A DNA stretch of 64,000 nt from Kalymmatonema hyalinum WJT4-NPBG1 (GTDB lineage Bacteria; Cyanobacteriota; Cyanobacteriia; Cyanobacteriales; Nostocaceae). Positions 55,470 through 64,000 of the stretch are shown here, piece by piece (position 1 is the stretch's first letter; the number at the start of each line of letters is the position of its first letter). A program made the position numbers and the translations under genes. Below the pieces are notes generated by a model. It was not told the DNA's origin and searched no databases. It saw nothing but the letters and a program-made list of their open reading frames with translations. The stretch covers positions 20,270 through 84,269 of the forward strand of contig JAHHIB010000020.1 in assembly GCA_019359075.1 (NCBI GenBank). The letters run 5' to 3'.

Positions 55470-56438
55470 TCACGGTGATCCCAGCACTGGCACAACCTTC
55501 TCGCCAAACACCTCGATAAACTGCTCGTGTTCTCGGTTGACATTGTGCAGAATCAATTCGTCAAACCCGAGTTCAATATATTCTTGCAGCCACTCGATAT
55601 GCTGCTGCACGTCTGCTGAGATACGGACGTACGGGTCTAACTCCTTTGGTTGGACAAAGCTCCCCGCAGCATCAAATTGCTGTGGAGTTCGTAGTTCTGT
55701 CATCAAGATATTCTCAAAAATATTGTTGCGCCATTGCTGATGAGCTTTTTGTCGCGCTGTCTCCTCGTCACGGTCGTATGAAAGCTGCACTTTTAAAATC
55801 ATGGGTTTGCCTTCTCCACCACCTTGGCGAAAGGCTTCGACGACTTCTTTGAGCTTGGGGAGTGGGTGAGAAATGGTAATCAGTCCATCTGCCCAACCAC
55901 CAAGCCATTCTGCGGTTTTGGCGGTGACGGCGGCTCCAATAATTGGGGGTGGCGTTTGCGGACGGGTATAAAGTTTTGCTTCTTCAACACAGACTAGACC
56001 GTGATGCGTGACTGTCTCTCCCGCCCAAAGAGCGCGGATGACATCAACGCACTCTTTGAGACGGGCATTACGTTTAGACTTGACGGGCCAAGGTTCGCCT
56101 GTAATCTGTTCGTTCAGTGCCTGACCGCTGCCTACTGTCAACCAGAAGCGGTTGGGGAACATTTCCTCTAGGGTTGCCACAGCTTGGGCGATGATAGCTG
56201 GATGATACCGCTGACCGGGAGCGCAAACAACCCGATAAGCAAGCGTTGGGGTGGCTTGCATTGCTGCACCCAACCATGACCAGGCAAAACCGCTTTGTCC
56301 TTGCTGTTCACTCCAAGGATGGAAGTGGTCGGAAGATAAGACATGGGTGAAGCCAGCTTGTTCTGCTATTTGGACGTACTTCAGCAGTTCGCTGGGCTTG
56401 AATTGTTCGTGGGAAGCTTGATAGCCAATCTTTGCCAT
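55470..56438 (-). CDS. LLM-class flavin oxidoreductase (TIGR03885-like, non-F420)
   Basis: A 322-residue luciferase-like TIM barrel. IGYQASHEQFKPSELLKYV at the start, HVLSSDHFHPWSEQQGQSGFAWSWLGA, TVGSGQALNEQITGEPWP, IIGAAVTAKTAEWLGGWADG and FDELILHNVNREHEQFIEVFG at the end match the family described as probable non-F420 flavinoid oxidoreductases. It most likely binds FMN. Monocistronic; substrate unknown. Confidence 0.88.
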   Translation of the reverse strand: MAKIGYQASHEQFKPSELLKYVQIAEQAGFTHVLSSDHFHPWSEQQGQSGFAWSWLGAAMQATPTLAYRVVCAPGQRYHPAIIAQAVATLEEMFPNRFWLTVGSGQALNEQITGEPWPVKSKRNARLKECVDVIRALWAGETVTHHGLVCVEEAKLYTRPQTPPPIIGAAVTAKTAEWLGGWADGLITISHPLPKLKEVVEAFRQGGGEGKPMILKVQLSYDRDEETARQKAHQQWRNNIFENILMTELRTPQQFDAAGSFVQPKELDPYVRISADVQQHIEWLQEYIELGFDELILHNVNREHEQFIEVFGEKVVPVLGSP

Positions 56439-56576
56439 AATCGTTTCTTTGGTTTGGAACTAACGCACTGTGTGAACTCGGAACCAGCGATCGCTTTCGG
56501 CACAGCGAAGAGCGCAATCGCCGTATGCTGACAAAGGGATGGAGAACAGTTCTCCACGTAAAACGTACACAGCTTA

Positions 56577-56921
56577 TTAGCCGCCATTGTTGCCCTTGCA
56601 AGGCGAATAATCAGGACAATTAACGGCTTCTTTATTTAAAACCAAATAAGGCTGTACAGCACACTGTATGTATTGATTACGTTTAAAAAATTGACATCTA
56701 AAACACGGAATTTGATAGTAAAGTTTTAGAGTCATTATTCGAGTGTATAAAGCCTGTTTAAACTTGGATTGCTTCAGAAAAGCAACTGACAAAAGCAATA
56801 AAAAGCAAAGGGGAATAAAAAAGAACCCTTCTCTAGGAATCGTCACATCTTTTTGTGGTGCAGAATTTGAGGGAGACACACTCAAAGTCTGCTCGATTAA
56901 AACTTCTCTTTTTTGCTGCAT
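56577..56921 (-). CDS. small membrane-anchored Cys-motif protein
   Basis: A 114-residue protein with a hydrophobic segment (about 33-50, FFFIPLCFLLLLSVAFL) and a C-terminal Cys motif: CFRCQFF, then YIQCAVQPYLVLNKEAVNCPDYSP. The CxxC-x8-C-x12-15-C spacing recurs in small cyanobacterial proteins of unknown function and suggests a metal or Fe-S site. A shorter start at Met63 (MTLKLYYQIPC) would remove the membrane part. The frame end is well supported; the start is not. Confidence 0.6.
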   Translation of the reverse strand: MQQKREVLIEQTLSVSPSNSAPQKDVTIPREGFFFIPLCFLLLLSVAFLKQSKFKQALYTRIMTLKLYYQIPCFRCQFFKRNQYIQCAVQPYLVLNKEAVNCPDYSPCKGNNGG

Positions 56922-57346
56922 TTTGAGTCAAAAGCTTTGATGACTTTATACCCTGCCTAATATTAAAATTTCGTCAATAAGTTTCTTCTTAAAAAGTTCG
57001 CTTTGTGACAGTTCTAACGAACATATACCCTTACAATACCCTGAAGCCAAAGATATTGATTTTATCTTATGGCTAGGGAAAAAAGGTTTTATATAGACAA
57101 TGAAGAAAATCGATATCTGACGAAAGACAGGTTTAATTACAGTCATATCTCTAAAAGTAGCTCTAATACACCTACCTTTGGTTATGTGTCTGTAGAGGTG
57201 TATTAGCTCAAGCTTTGTGTGCCAAAGGATAGTTACATAAAGTGGTTGTGTATGTAGGAACAAGTCTCAGCAATAACCAGGGTTTTTTGTTCTAAAACAG
57301 CAAATCTTGCACTGATTAACTCAAAACCCCTACTTTTCCTTTAATA
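56922..57346. other. AT-rich spacer
   Basis: No supported gene in 425 bp. An inverted repeat CTAATACACCT (57163-57173) / AGGTGTATTAG (57196-57206) forms an 11-bp stem with a 22-nt loop. The short minus-strand frame here has no protein-like pattern. Confidence 0.45.
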
Positions 57347-58150
57347 TTAAGGATATATAGTGTCAGCAACCAACACAGGCTTGTTTCTGTAATCGGCTTC
57401 CAACTGTCCTCTCACTCTCTCATCCCAGGTTATGCCGTAGTCTTTCTGAATATCTGCAACGACAAACGGACGAACAACACCCACCACTCCTACTGTTTGA
57501 CCCTGCTTAATAGCACTTTTTGGTGTTGCAACTAATAAAACTAGTAAATCTTCTCCACCAAGCACGGAGTTTTCATCTAGTGTAAACAAAACCGGACTTT
57601 GAATATTGTCAACTTCACTCCTAACTGCAACTCTCCTGCCATAGTATTTGCTAGGATCTTTGGTCATTTGCCCGGCTGTGGGTGCTAGCATCATCGACTT
57701 AGCAATAATCGCCGGTTTATTGATGTAGTCTTTATAGTATTGGTTTTGCAAATTCAGCTTATAATCGCGCTCAATATTTGGAATATCTAAGTTACGAACA
57801 TCGCCCGTAACTTGAACTCTGATGTTACTATCTGTAGGTAAATCGAAAGGCACACCTGAAGCGTTCACCACCACTATAGGTTCGCCGCTAAAAAATCGCT
57901 CATCGCTTACAGTAAAAGAACTTAAACCGACTTTTTTAATAGGGTTGCTTATAACCGTCACGGTTTGACCGATAATATCGTCTGTATTTCTGCTAACTTC
58001 ATATGTGCTCACAACTGGCGTAGGAGCAGCCGCATTATCTCTATAACCAAATTTCACCAGCACAGCAAGCAATAGTATAGATATGATGACTTTTGCGTCC
58101 CAAAGCCTGTGAAGTAAATAGTCTGTTTCAGTAGTAATTTTGTTCTTCAT
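57347..58150 (-). CDS. membrane-anchored protein with duplicated OB-like domain
   Basis: A 267-residue hypothetical protein. A hydrophobic helix near 20-36 (VIISILLLAVLVKFGY) anchors it, followed by two similar beta-rich units: 57-140 (IIGQTVTVISNPIKKVG, FTVSDERFFSGEPIVVV) and 165-245 (YYGRRVAVRSEVDNIQ, FTLDENSVLGGEDLLVL). The repeating plan G-x-V-x-V-x-S...F-T-x-D-E...G-E-x-L-V-V recalls bacterial OB-fold periplasmic proteins (BOF-like). It is probably exported to the periplasmic side. No catalytic motif is seen. Confidence 0.7.
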   Translation of the reverse strand: MKNKITTETDYLLHRLWDAKVIISILLLAVLVKFGYRDNAAAPTPVVSTYEVSRNTDDIIGQTVTVISNPIKKVGLSSFTVSDERFFSGEPIVVVNASGVPFDLPTDSNIRVQVTGDVRNLDIPNIERDYKLNLQNQYYKDYINKPAIIAKSMMLAPTAGQMTKDPSKYYGRRVAVRSEVDNIQSPVLFTLDENSVLGGEDLLVLLVATPKSAIKQGQTVGVVGVVRPFVVADIQKDYGITWDERVRGQLEADYRNKPVLVADTIYP

Positions 58151-59020
58151 CTGTTGATCATTTAAATTACTTATAGTTCAAACTCTTTTTGAATTCAAAA
58201 TTATTCAAACTTGGGCTATTACTCGAAAAATGCTAAAATTACAAATATATACTCAAGTGAAAGCTTATTTGAATTGCAGGTCAATTTCTGCTTTTTCAAG
58301 CAGTCATTTATCTGAATAGAGTATTTATTTGTCAACTAATTTTAGATTAGCAATTCTATGTCATGATCTCTTCTAACTGAGGTAATACAATCAATATCAA
58401 AGAAGGTTGATTGCCAATACTATAGGTAGATTTATATCTTTCACTAGCTGACAGGATAAAGTCTGCGGCACTTTCGCCAAGCCCGCAAGACAAAAACTCA
58501 TACAAATTTAGGCTTCTTAAGTACGGTTCGGATCAGCCCATAGACCGAAGTCTGGACGGCACTACCTTGGGTTGAGGGTGTTGTTAGTATTCGCACCTTT
58601 GACCAAAAGTACAGCCGCAATACGCTTGATTTCTACGTAGTGTCGGTGTTGCGATTCGGCGTATCCCTCAACGGGACGCTTTGCGCTTAGCCCATTGCCC
58701 TTGCGGGCGATTGCTCAAGGGGCAGTGGCAAAGCCAATCGCATTGCTAGAAATTCTTGGCACACAACTTATAGGTCGTCCCGCAATTGCCATCAACCCAG
58801 TATGTGGTGACAAGGATGTGCAAACAGTTGCCAAATTTTTAAACCCTAAATGAATTTAAGGGAATTCCATCTACCGAGATAGATTTCAAAAAACAGTCTT
58901 TTGTTTTTAGTGACACTTCAAAAGTGACGGTCGTCTGTTGTAGTTTGGTGTATCCTTGCAAGTAAGAGGTAGTTGGATAAAGATCTATTTGTCTCTTAGT
59001 TACTAAACCACAATGCAGCA
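58151..59020. other. 870-bp region with an unidentified decayed reading frame
   Basis: No intact gene. On the plus strand, about 58695-58851 stays open as AVAKPIALLEILGTQLIGRP then AIAINPVCGDKDVQTVAKFL to a TGA; just upstream, VVSIRTFDQKYSRNTLDFYV reads in another frame. GC-rich short repeats (58660-58730) lie between them. This looks like a gene broken by repeat insertion, but no family is recognised. The rest is AT-rich. Confidence 0.4.
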
Positions 59021-60538
59021 ATGCTAGCAGAGATTAACCCCGGAACTTTGATTAACAATCGCTATTCCGTTCAAAGACTTCTTGGACAGGGAGGTTTTGG
59101 AAAAACTTACTTAGCATCTGATATGCAACGTTTCGGGGATCTGTGTGTCCTGAAAGAGTTTGTGCCTATAAACACATCAGAGCATATCCTTGTCAAATCT
59201 CGTGAGCTATTTGAGCGCGAAGCAAAAGTATTATACCAGATTAATCATCCCCATATTCCCAAATTTCTAGCTTGGTTGACTGAGAAACAGCGGCTGTTTA
59301 TAGTGCAGGAATATATAGAAGGCAATACTTATTCTCAACTTTTGCGCGATCGCCTATCTAGGGAAAGAAAGCCGTTTTCCGAGGCAGAAGTTATCCAGTG
59401 GTTATCGGATCTGTTGCCCATTTTAGACTATCTCCACCAGCGCAACATCATTCATCGGGATATCTCACTCGACAATGTGATGCTTTCCCATAAGCTTTCT
59501 AAACCTGTACTCATCGACTTTGGCGTGGTGAAGCAGAAACTCACTCAGATTTTGGCGGGTGATTCTTCTAATTCTCCCAATGCCTGGCGCTCTGTTGCTG
59601 GTTCGATGGTGGGAAAAATGGGTTATTCTCCACCAGAACAGATTCGTATGGGACGTTGCTACCCCTCTAGCGACCTTTATGCACTAGGTGTTTCTGCTGT
59701 TATTCTCCTGACTGGCAAAACGCCACGTTCTTTACTGGATGACTCTTTCAAGTGGCAATGGCGCTCGTTTGTTAATGTCACAGAACCTGTGGGTGAGATA
59801 CTGGAAAAAATGCTAGCGGAAAAACCAGCAGACCGCTACCAATCAGCCAAAGAAGTTTACAATCTGCTTCACTCACCAATTTTACCTGGCAGTATCGGTG
59901 TGAGCGTATCGCATCAGAAAATGCAAATTTACCCTGACTCTGTTAATGAAGTTGAATTACCAGAAACTATACAACCAGAAAAAATTCAACAGTCGAACCA
60001 ACACTCACAACAACCCAGGCAAAACACTGAAGCAGCAACTCCATTTCAGGCAGAAAAGCCTAGTAATATTAACCCAGAGTTTTTAGAGTATTGTCAGCGG
60101 GAACTGACTACTTCTGTGGGACCATTTGCCAGTGTTTTGATCAAAAAGACTTTGGATCAAACCCCACAAATGACACCTAGCGAACTCGTAGAAAAGTTAG
60201 CTGCGGCAATTCCTGATCCGCAACGGGCACAGGAGTTTAAAACCAACATCCGAATTCCCTCACAACCTGAGTCAAAAACAAAAACACTTCCGGAAACAAC
60301 CCCCTCTGGGCAAAGCATAAATAGTTATCCTGTTGCTGACAACCGAGAGTTTCTACAATATTGTCGGCAAGAACTGACTTCTTTTGTAGGACCATTCGCC
60401 AGCTTTGTTCTTGAAGACACTTTGGCTCAAAATCCCCAAATAACCCCAGAGGAATTGGTAGAAGCCTTAGTCGCAAAAATTCCTCACCAGCAAAGGGCGG
60501 AAGAATTTAGAAAGCGTATTCACATCCCTCGCCAGTAA
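59021..60538 (+). CDS. Ser/Thr protein kinase with duplicated C-terminal module
   Basis: A 505-residue cytoplasmic Hanks-type kinase. It has a Gly-rich loop LGQGGFGKTYLA at 21, Lys45 in VLKEFVP, a catalytic loop HRDISLDN with Asp147, DFG at 166-168, and a SPPEQ segment in place of APE. A low-complexity Gln/Pro linker (about 305-345) leads to two near-identical modules of about 60 residues (about 348-410 and 440-503), each EFLxYCxxELTxxVGPFAS then LVExLxxxIPxxQRAxEF. No membrane segment. The modules probably act as an oligomerisation or recruitment region. Regulation not apparent. Confidence 0.92.
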   Translation: MLAEINPGTLINNRYSVQRLLGQGGFGKTYLASDMQRFGDLCVLKEFVPINTSEHILVKSRELFEREAKVLYQINHPHIPKFLAWLTEKQRLFIVQEYIEGNTYSQLLRDRLSRERKPFSEAEVIQWLSDLLPILDYLHQRNIIHRDISLDNVMLSHKLSKPVLIDFGVVKQKLTQILAGDSSNSPNAWRSVAGSMVGKMGYSPPEQIRMGRCYPSSDLYALGVSAVILLTGKTPRSLLDDSFKWQWRSFVNVTEPVGEILEKMLAEKPADRYQSAKEVYNLLHSPILPGSIGVSVSHQKMQIYPDSVNEVELPETIQPEKIQQSNQHSQQPRQNTEAATPFQAEKPSNINPEFLEYCQRELTTSVGPFASVLIKKTLDQTPQMTPSELVEKLAAAIPDPQRAQEFKTNIRIPSQPESKTKTLPETTPSGQSINSYPVADNREFLQYCRQELTSFVGPFASFVLEDTLAQNPQITPEELVEALVAKIPHQQRAEEFRKRIHIPRQ

Positions 60539-60650
60539 GCAATTCAAAATTCAAAAGCTGCCTATTAACTCGTGAGGCTGGTGCTTTATTATTAGTCATT
60601 ACAAAGGACTTTGGACAAATGACTAATGACGGTTATAAAAAAATAAATTT

Positions 60651-61493
60651 ATGAGTAATCCAAATTCAACAACATCATTACCGGGTTGGACGTTATCAGC
60701 GCGAGAACCTGAATTTATTGAATCGTTAATGCCAATATGGGAATGGTTTTACCGCTACTATTTTCGAGTGCAGACTTCAGGTTGGCATCACATTCCAGAC
60801 GATGGAAAGGTTTTGCTCGTTGGCTCACATAATGGTGGGATGGCGTCTCCCGATTTACACATGATGATGTACGATTGGTTCCGTCGCTTTGGCACGCAAC
60901 GTTTGGTGTATGGTTTAATGCACTCCTATGCGTGGAAAGTAAGTCCCCCCATGGCCAGCGTTGGACAAAAAATTGGAGCCATTCTCGCACATCCAAAAAT
61001 GGCAAGCGCCGCCTTTGATATCGGTGCAAGTGTACTTGTTTATCCGGGAGGACAATACGATATGTTTCGTCCTCATAGCCAGCGTTACAAAATTCAATTT
61101 GCTGGTCATAAAGGATTTATCAAGCTGGCACTAAAAAAGTTGGTACCAATCATTCCGCTGATCTCTGTTGGCGCACATGATACCTTGATTGTTTTGGGTG
61201 ATTGCTACGAACAGGTAAAACAGTTAAATCAGTGGGGTATCCCTTGGTTGTACCAGCTAGATCCAGGCGTATTTCCCATATATCTAGGTTTGCCTTGGGG
61301 CTTGGGTATTGGTCCGCTACCCAATATACCCTTTCCTGTACAAATTCACACCCGTGTCTGTGCTCCGATTGTTTTTGAACGTTATGGCACTGAAGCAGCC
61401 AATGACCGTGAGTACGTGAATGCTTGTTATGACTTAGTTTACACTCAAATGCAACGCGAATTGGATGTTTTAGTGAAGGATGTAGCGATGTAG
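60651..61493 (+). CDS. PlsC/DAGAT-like acyltransferase
   Basis: A 280-residue lysophospholipid acyltransferase-like protein. The catalytic block VGSHNGGMASPDLHMM carries the His and Asp in the long-spaced form seen in DGAT-like bacterial families rather than strict His-x4-Asp. VYPGGQYDMFRPHSQ and KIQFAGHKGFIKLALKKLVPIIPLISVGAHDT match the glycerol-phosphate binding region. It is probably a peripheral membrane enzyme that makes a glycerolipid or acylates a related alcohol. It follows the kinase gene by 112 bp. Confidence 0.82.
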   Translation: MSNPNSTTSLPGWTLSAREPEFIESLMPIWEWFYRYYFRVQTSGWHHIPDDGKVLLVGSHNGGMASPDLHMMMYDWFRRFGTQRLVYGLMHSYAWKVSPPMASVGQKIGAILAHPKMASAAFDIGASVLVYPGGQYDMFRPHSQRYKIQFAGHKGFIKLALKKLVPIIPLISVGAHDTLIVLGDCYEQVKQLNQWGIPWLYQLDPGVFPIYLGLPWGLGIGPLPNIPFPVQIHTRVCAPIVFERYGTEAANDREYVNACYDLVYTQMQRELDVLVKDVAM

Positions 61494-61923
61494 TTGATTG
61501 CGTTATGTTACAACTGCTGCTGCATAAATTGATTTTAGTCGCACTTATTAAGAATCGTCTGTTCTAGAACTTACGTACTTTACAAACAATACACCCAAGT
61601 CGTTGAATCGCTTAAGCGATTACTACAAACCTGTACTTAATCTTTAAAAAGAGAGGCTGATTTGCAAATTTTTATGTTTTTCTTAAAATCATCTATCTGA
61701 AGATAGGTAAAAAATGTATCTTTAGAGATAGAATAAGAGTATAGCTCATCTTATGAATCTATCATTTCTACTTCAAATTTAGATGATCGCAATTGTTTGG
61801 TTGAAGGCAAGCTTATTTTCATTAACCAAATAAAAATTGTAAAATTTTAGACTAATTTTTTTGAACTCACATTACAATCCTTGATCTGTTGTCCTTTATT
61901 GGCTTCTAGCCCTTATCGCCCCC
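61494..61923. other. AT-rich spacer
   Basis: No gene supported in 430 bp. Very AT-rich from 61660 to 61870; it holds no clear hairpin or repeat that I could find. Confidence 0.4.
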
Positions 61924-62436
61924 ATGCTAACTTACTACCGCAAGCCCGTTTGCCTATCACTCATTTCCACAGATCAGCCACTTTGGTCTGTCGTTGAAAC
62001 CGCTGTAACAGTGTATCAAAAAGACCATAATCGGTTTCACTTACTATTGAGTGCGCCGTCTTTTAAGGAGCCTGAAGTGGCAAACTCTTTCAACCCAGAG
62101 AGTACAAGTCGCCAAGAGCAAGATCATGCTGATCTCCCAACTAGTCCCCCGCAATGGTGGTTAGAAATTGCTCCTGAGCGAGTTATCATGACACACCAAG
62201 GTCACGCTCAGGTGAATTACCGTCACTTGTGGCAACAAGGCGCGTATGGTAGGACTCGCTATTGGTTGGCTAATGAATCATCACAACATAACGAGCCTAT
62301 CCGCCTGCATAATTTTACTCGTAGCCTAGTACTCAAGGGTGATCCAATGCCTGAGCAGTTGCGAGTGGAATACGAATTGTTGGCAGGAGACGTCCAATTG
62401 GGAAGTTACATTCTCAATATAGAAATTAAACACTAA
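61924..62436 (+). CDS. hypothetical protein
   Basis: A 170-residue protein, unrecognised. It begins MLTYYRKPVCLSLISTDQPL, has an acidic/Ser-rich spacer (about 50-78), and a second half rich in beta-strand pattern (WWLEIAPERVIMTHQGHAQV, HLWQQGAYGRTRYWLANESS, LRVEYELLAGDVQLGSYILN). No signal peptide, membrane segment or catalytic motif. Codon use looks coding. Possibly conserved among cyanobacteria. Confidence 0.55.
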   Translation: MLTYYRKPVCLSLISTDQPLWSVVETAVTVYQKDHNRFHLLLSAPSFKEPEVANSFNPESTSRQEQDHADLPTSPPQWWLEIAPERVIMTHQGHAQVNYRHLWQQGAYGRTRYWLANESSQHNEPIRLHNFTRSLVLKGDPMPEQLRVEYELLAGDVQLGSYILNIEIKH

Positions 62437-62689
62437 TTGTACTCACCCAAATCGAGAATTTGCGGACGTATCCAGTGATTCTTTGTGCATATCAACGCAA
62501 TACCATTCAGTTACGGATTTTTTGTGAATATAGCGCTTCTCGTTTGGATAAAGTAATTATTTATCTGTGTCCATCTGTGTCCATCTGTGGTTCTTATTTC
62601 TTGATGTATTGCACTCAACACCACCAAGCGCTATATTTCACACCTGTAGAACTTTCGGATGCAAGGTAAGATTGCATTGGTTATTGTTT

Positions 62690-63604
62690 TTACTCTTGCA
62701 AACTTTCCATTGCTATTACCAAACTTATCTTCATGCGTGTAAAGGCTTCCACCAAACTGCCGACTTCATCGTTAGCCACTTTCTCAAATTCTACATCCAT
62801 ATCACCAGTACTTACAGCTTCTGCAACTCGGACGACGCGCTTAATGGGACGCACAACATATCGCTTAAGCCAGAAGTTAGCCATGTATATGGCGAAGGCA
62901 AAAATCATAGTGACAATTCCCATCACTAAAACAAACGATTGATGAGCTTTCTGCAAAACTTGACTGGCAGGAATAGAAACCATCTGAACACCATTAATAA
63001 GATTTAATTTCCAGCCAAACCCGTGTTCTGTCCCATAAATCTGAATCATATTCTTGGGAGCAGCCTCTGGTGTGCTGTGACATCTCAAGCAACTAGACTC
63101 AGTTATGGCTAAGGGACGCGCAATGTAATAAAATTTCTCTTTATCAAAAGAACGGAATCCTGACATTTCTTTGAGATTCTTGTTTTGACGAAATTTTTGT
63201 ACAATATCAGTCTCAAAACTATCAGCTTTATCTCGAATATTTGTTGGATTCAGCATCGCATCCTTATAAAAAAAATCTTTATAGGCATCGTTGTCATTTC
63301 GTAGCTTTTCAAAAACTCTCCTTGATGAGTAAGATGGAATAGTCTGCGCTGCAAATTCATCTTTTTCTAAGCGTTGTTCCAACTCGGGATTCACTTCATC
63401 ATTTGTGTAAGAACGGACAGAGTTTATAGTCCGGAACAACAACCAAGCATTTGAACTGATTTCATCTTGAGCTTTGTAATTCAGGATATTAGCCAAAGCT
63501 AGACCACTCAAGGTAATTCCTCCAATAAATATGATCAGTAGTAGTACAGTTAGCTTTTTGGCTAATCTTAAATTATTGAAATAGAATGAAAACAATCTCA
63601 GCAT
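62690..63604 (-). CDS. DUF3365 (Tll0287-like) heme-binding HAMP membrane sensor
   Basis: A 304-residue protein: TM1 (about 16-40), a periplasmic DUF3365 domain (45-215) with one c-type heme motif CLRCH at 172-176, TM2 (about 219-243), and a HAMP domain (244-297: RPIKRVVRVAEAVSTGDMDV). The DUF3365 fold is known from the Thermosynechococcus protein Tll0287, proposed as a redox sensor. HAMP would pass the signal to a kinase, but no transmitter domain is attached; the protein ends soon after HAMP. The Ser/Thr kinase at 59.0 kb is one candidate partner. A TnpB element starts 364 bp upstream. Confidence 0.88.
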   Translation of the reverse strand: MLRLFSFYFNNLRLAKKLTVLLLIIFIGGITLSGLALANILNYKAQDEISSNAWLLFRTINSVRSYTNDEVNPELEQRLEKDEFAAQTIPSYSSRRVFEKLRNDNDAYKDFFYKDAMLNPTNIRDKADSFETDIVQKFRQNKNLKEMSGFRSFDKEKFYYIARPLAITESSCLRCHSTPEAAPKNMIQIYGTEHGFGWKLNLINGVQMVSIPASQVLQKAHQSFVLVMGIVTMIFAFAIYMANFWLKRYVVRPIKRVVRVAEAVSTGDMDVEFEKVANDEVGSLVEAFTRMKISLVIAMESLQE

Positions 63605-63899
63605 ATTTTTTTATCCATTAACATAAATAAACAGTAGTGACTTAGTACAGTTTTGCATAAGTTTGTAACGATATTGGGTGGCTTGTAGTGAGCGCAAAGA
63701 GCGCTTACTACCAACTTTCGTTTCAGGCATACATAACGCTACGAACTTGTGAAATTTTCTACTTAAGGTATATGGTCTCTTTGTTAACACGAGTTAATAG
63801 CGGTGAAAAATTGAGAAATATGCAAGCGAACTCTCAACCTTCCCTTGCAACTGAGAAAGCCAACTCAGGAAGATTTATCGAAAAGTTGGGTCTAAAACC

Positions 63900-63916
63900 C
63901 CGTCCTTATAGGACGG
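63900..63916. repeat. hairpin at presumed IS200/IS605 left end
   Basis: CCGTCC-TTATA-GGACGG forms a 6-bp stem 52 bp upstream of the TnpB start, as expected for the subterminal hairpin recognised at the left end of IS200/IS605 elements. Confidence 0.45.
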
Positions 63917-63967
63917 CTTTGTATTTACTAGAGTTACAATCTCCAGTAAATGTGTTAAAATAGCGAA

Positions 63968-64000
63968 ATGTTAACCATGAACTACCGCTATCGAATCTAC
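63968..64000 (+). CDS. tnpB: TnpB (IS200/IS605 RNA-guided nuclease), cut by window edge
   Basis: Only 11 codons are visible: MLTMNYRYRIY. This is the standard N-terminus of TnpB in cyanobacterial IS200/IS605 elements (MxxMxYRYRIYP). A hairpin is placed 52 bp upstream. TnpB is an omega-RNA-guided DNA nuclease. The body lies outside the window, so intactness cannot be judged. Confidence 0.6.
   Translation, partial: MLTMNYRYRIY

Noticed and set aside
56946..57263. 105-residue minus-strand frame
   Set aside because: AT-rich, spans a hairpin, Ile/Phe-rich by composition and without motif.
63688..63963. 91-residue plus-strand frame near the right edge
   Set aside because: It translates the presumed left end of the TnpB element, including its hairpin, so it is most likely not a gene.
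1..64000. CRISPR array, tRNA or rRNA genes
   Set aside because: Reading through the spacers showed no regularly spaced repeats with unique spacers and no tRNA-like cloverleaf or rRNA sequence; a dedicated scan could still find a divergent case.

Overview
The window comes from a cyanobacterium, probably a large-genome filamentous or similarly repeat-rich one. The evidence is the frequent octamer GCGATCGC (HIP1), a cyanobacterial NdhK, an RRM RNA-binding protein gene followed by rpsU (a known cyanobacterial pairing), a multi-PAS hybrid histidine kinase, a Ser/Thr kinase with a cyanobacterial-type tail, and many short dispersed palindromes. The species cannot be fixed from the sequence alone.

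Layout. 0.4-12.2 kb: galactose and sugar-nucleotide genes (GH1-RmlD fusion, galE, galK) around a 1747-residue hybrid kinase, plus a cupin and a degenerate M24 protein. 12.5-15.1 kb: an MBL-like protein, then a fossil zone holding a GST fragment, a methyltransferase fragment and a transposase remnant. 15.4-29.6 kb: a polyol-catabolic island with two mannitol-dehydrogenase-family enzymes, a HAD phosphatase, a SorC regulator, an SDR dehydrogenase, a complete four-gene ABC importer and a xylulokinase; a GNAT enzyme and an amino-acid permease sit inside it. 29.9-36.7 kb: an AT-rich galactofuranosyltransferase-like gene, catalase, galT and a GH2 beta-galactosidase-like enzyme. 37.3-46.2 kb: HflX, an isoaspartyl peptidase, an orphan ATP-grasp enzyme, a hemerythrin-like protein, and a NUDIX/SRPBCC/DoxX/DUF72 run. 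46.2-47.4 kb: a second fossil zone with pieces of infB and an SDR gene. 47.4-53.2 kb: an MFS transporter, a solitary ndhK, a PAS-CRP regulator, and rbp-rpsU with an intervening terminator. 53.4-64 kb: a TnpB fossil, an RTX-type protein, a flavin oxidoreductase, hypothetical proteins, a Ser/Thr kinase, an acyltransferase, a heme-binding HAMP protein, and the first codons of a likely intact TnpB at the right edge.

How the genes fit together. The ABC importer, dehydrogenases and xylulokinase form a route from imported polyols (mannitol, sorbitol, arabitol or xylitol) through ketoses to xylulose-5-phosphate, with SorC as the likely regulator. galE, galK, galT and the GH2 enzyme supply all the activities of a Leloir pathway, though split across the window. 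The region therefore looks like a photomixotrophic carbohydrate-use region.

The most unusual theme is the spread of short repeats into coding sequence while the frame stays open (hybrid kinase twice, galK, the second mannitol dehydrogenase, the GH1-RmlD linker), which resembles the palindromic elements known in Rickettsia proteins. All family calls were made by reading motifs, with no database search.
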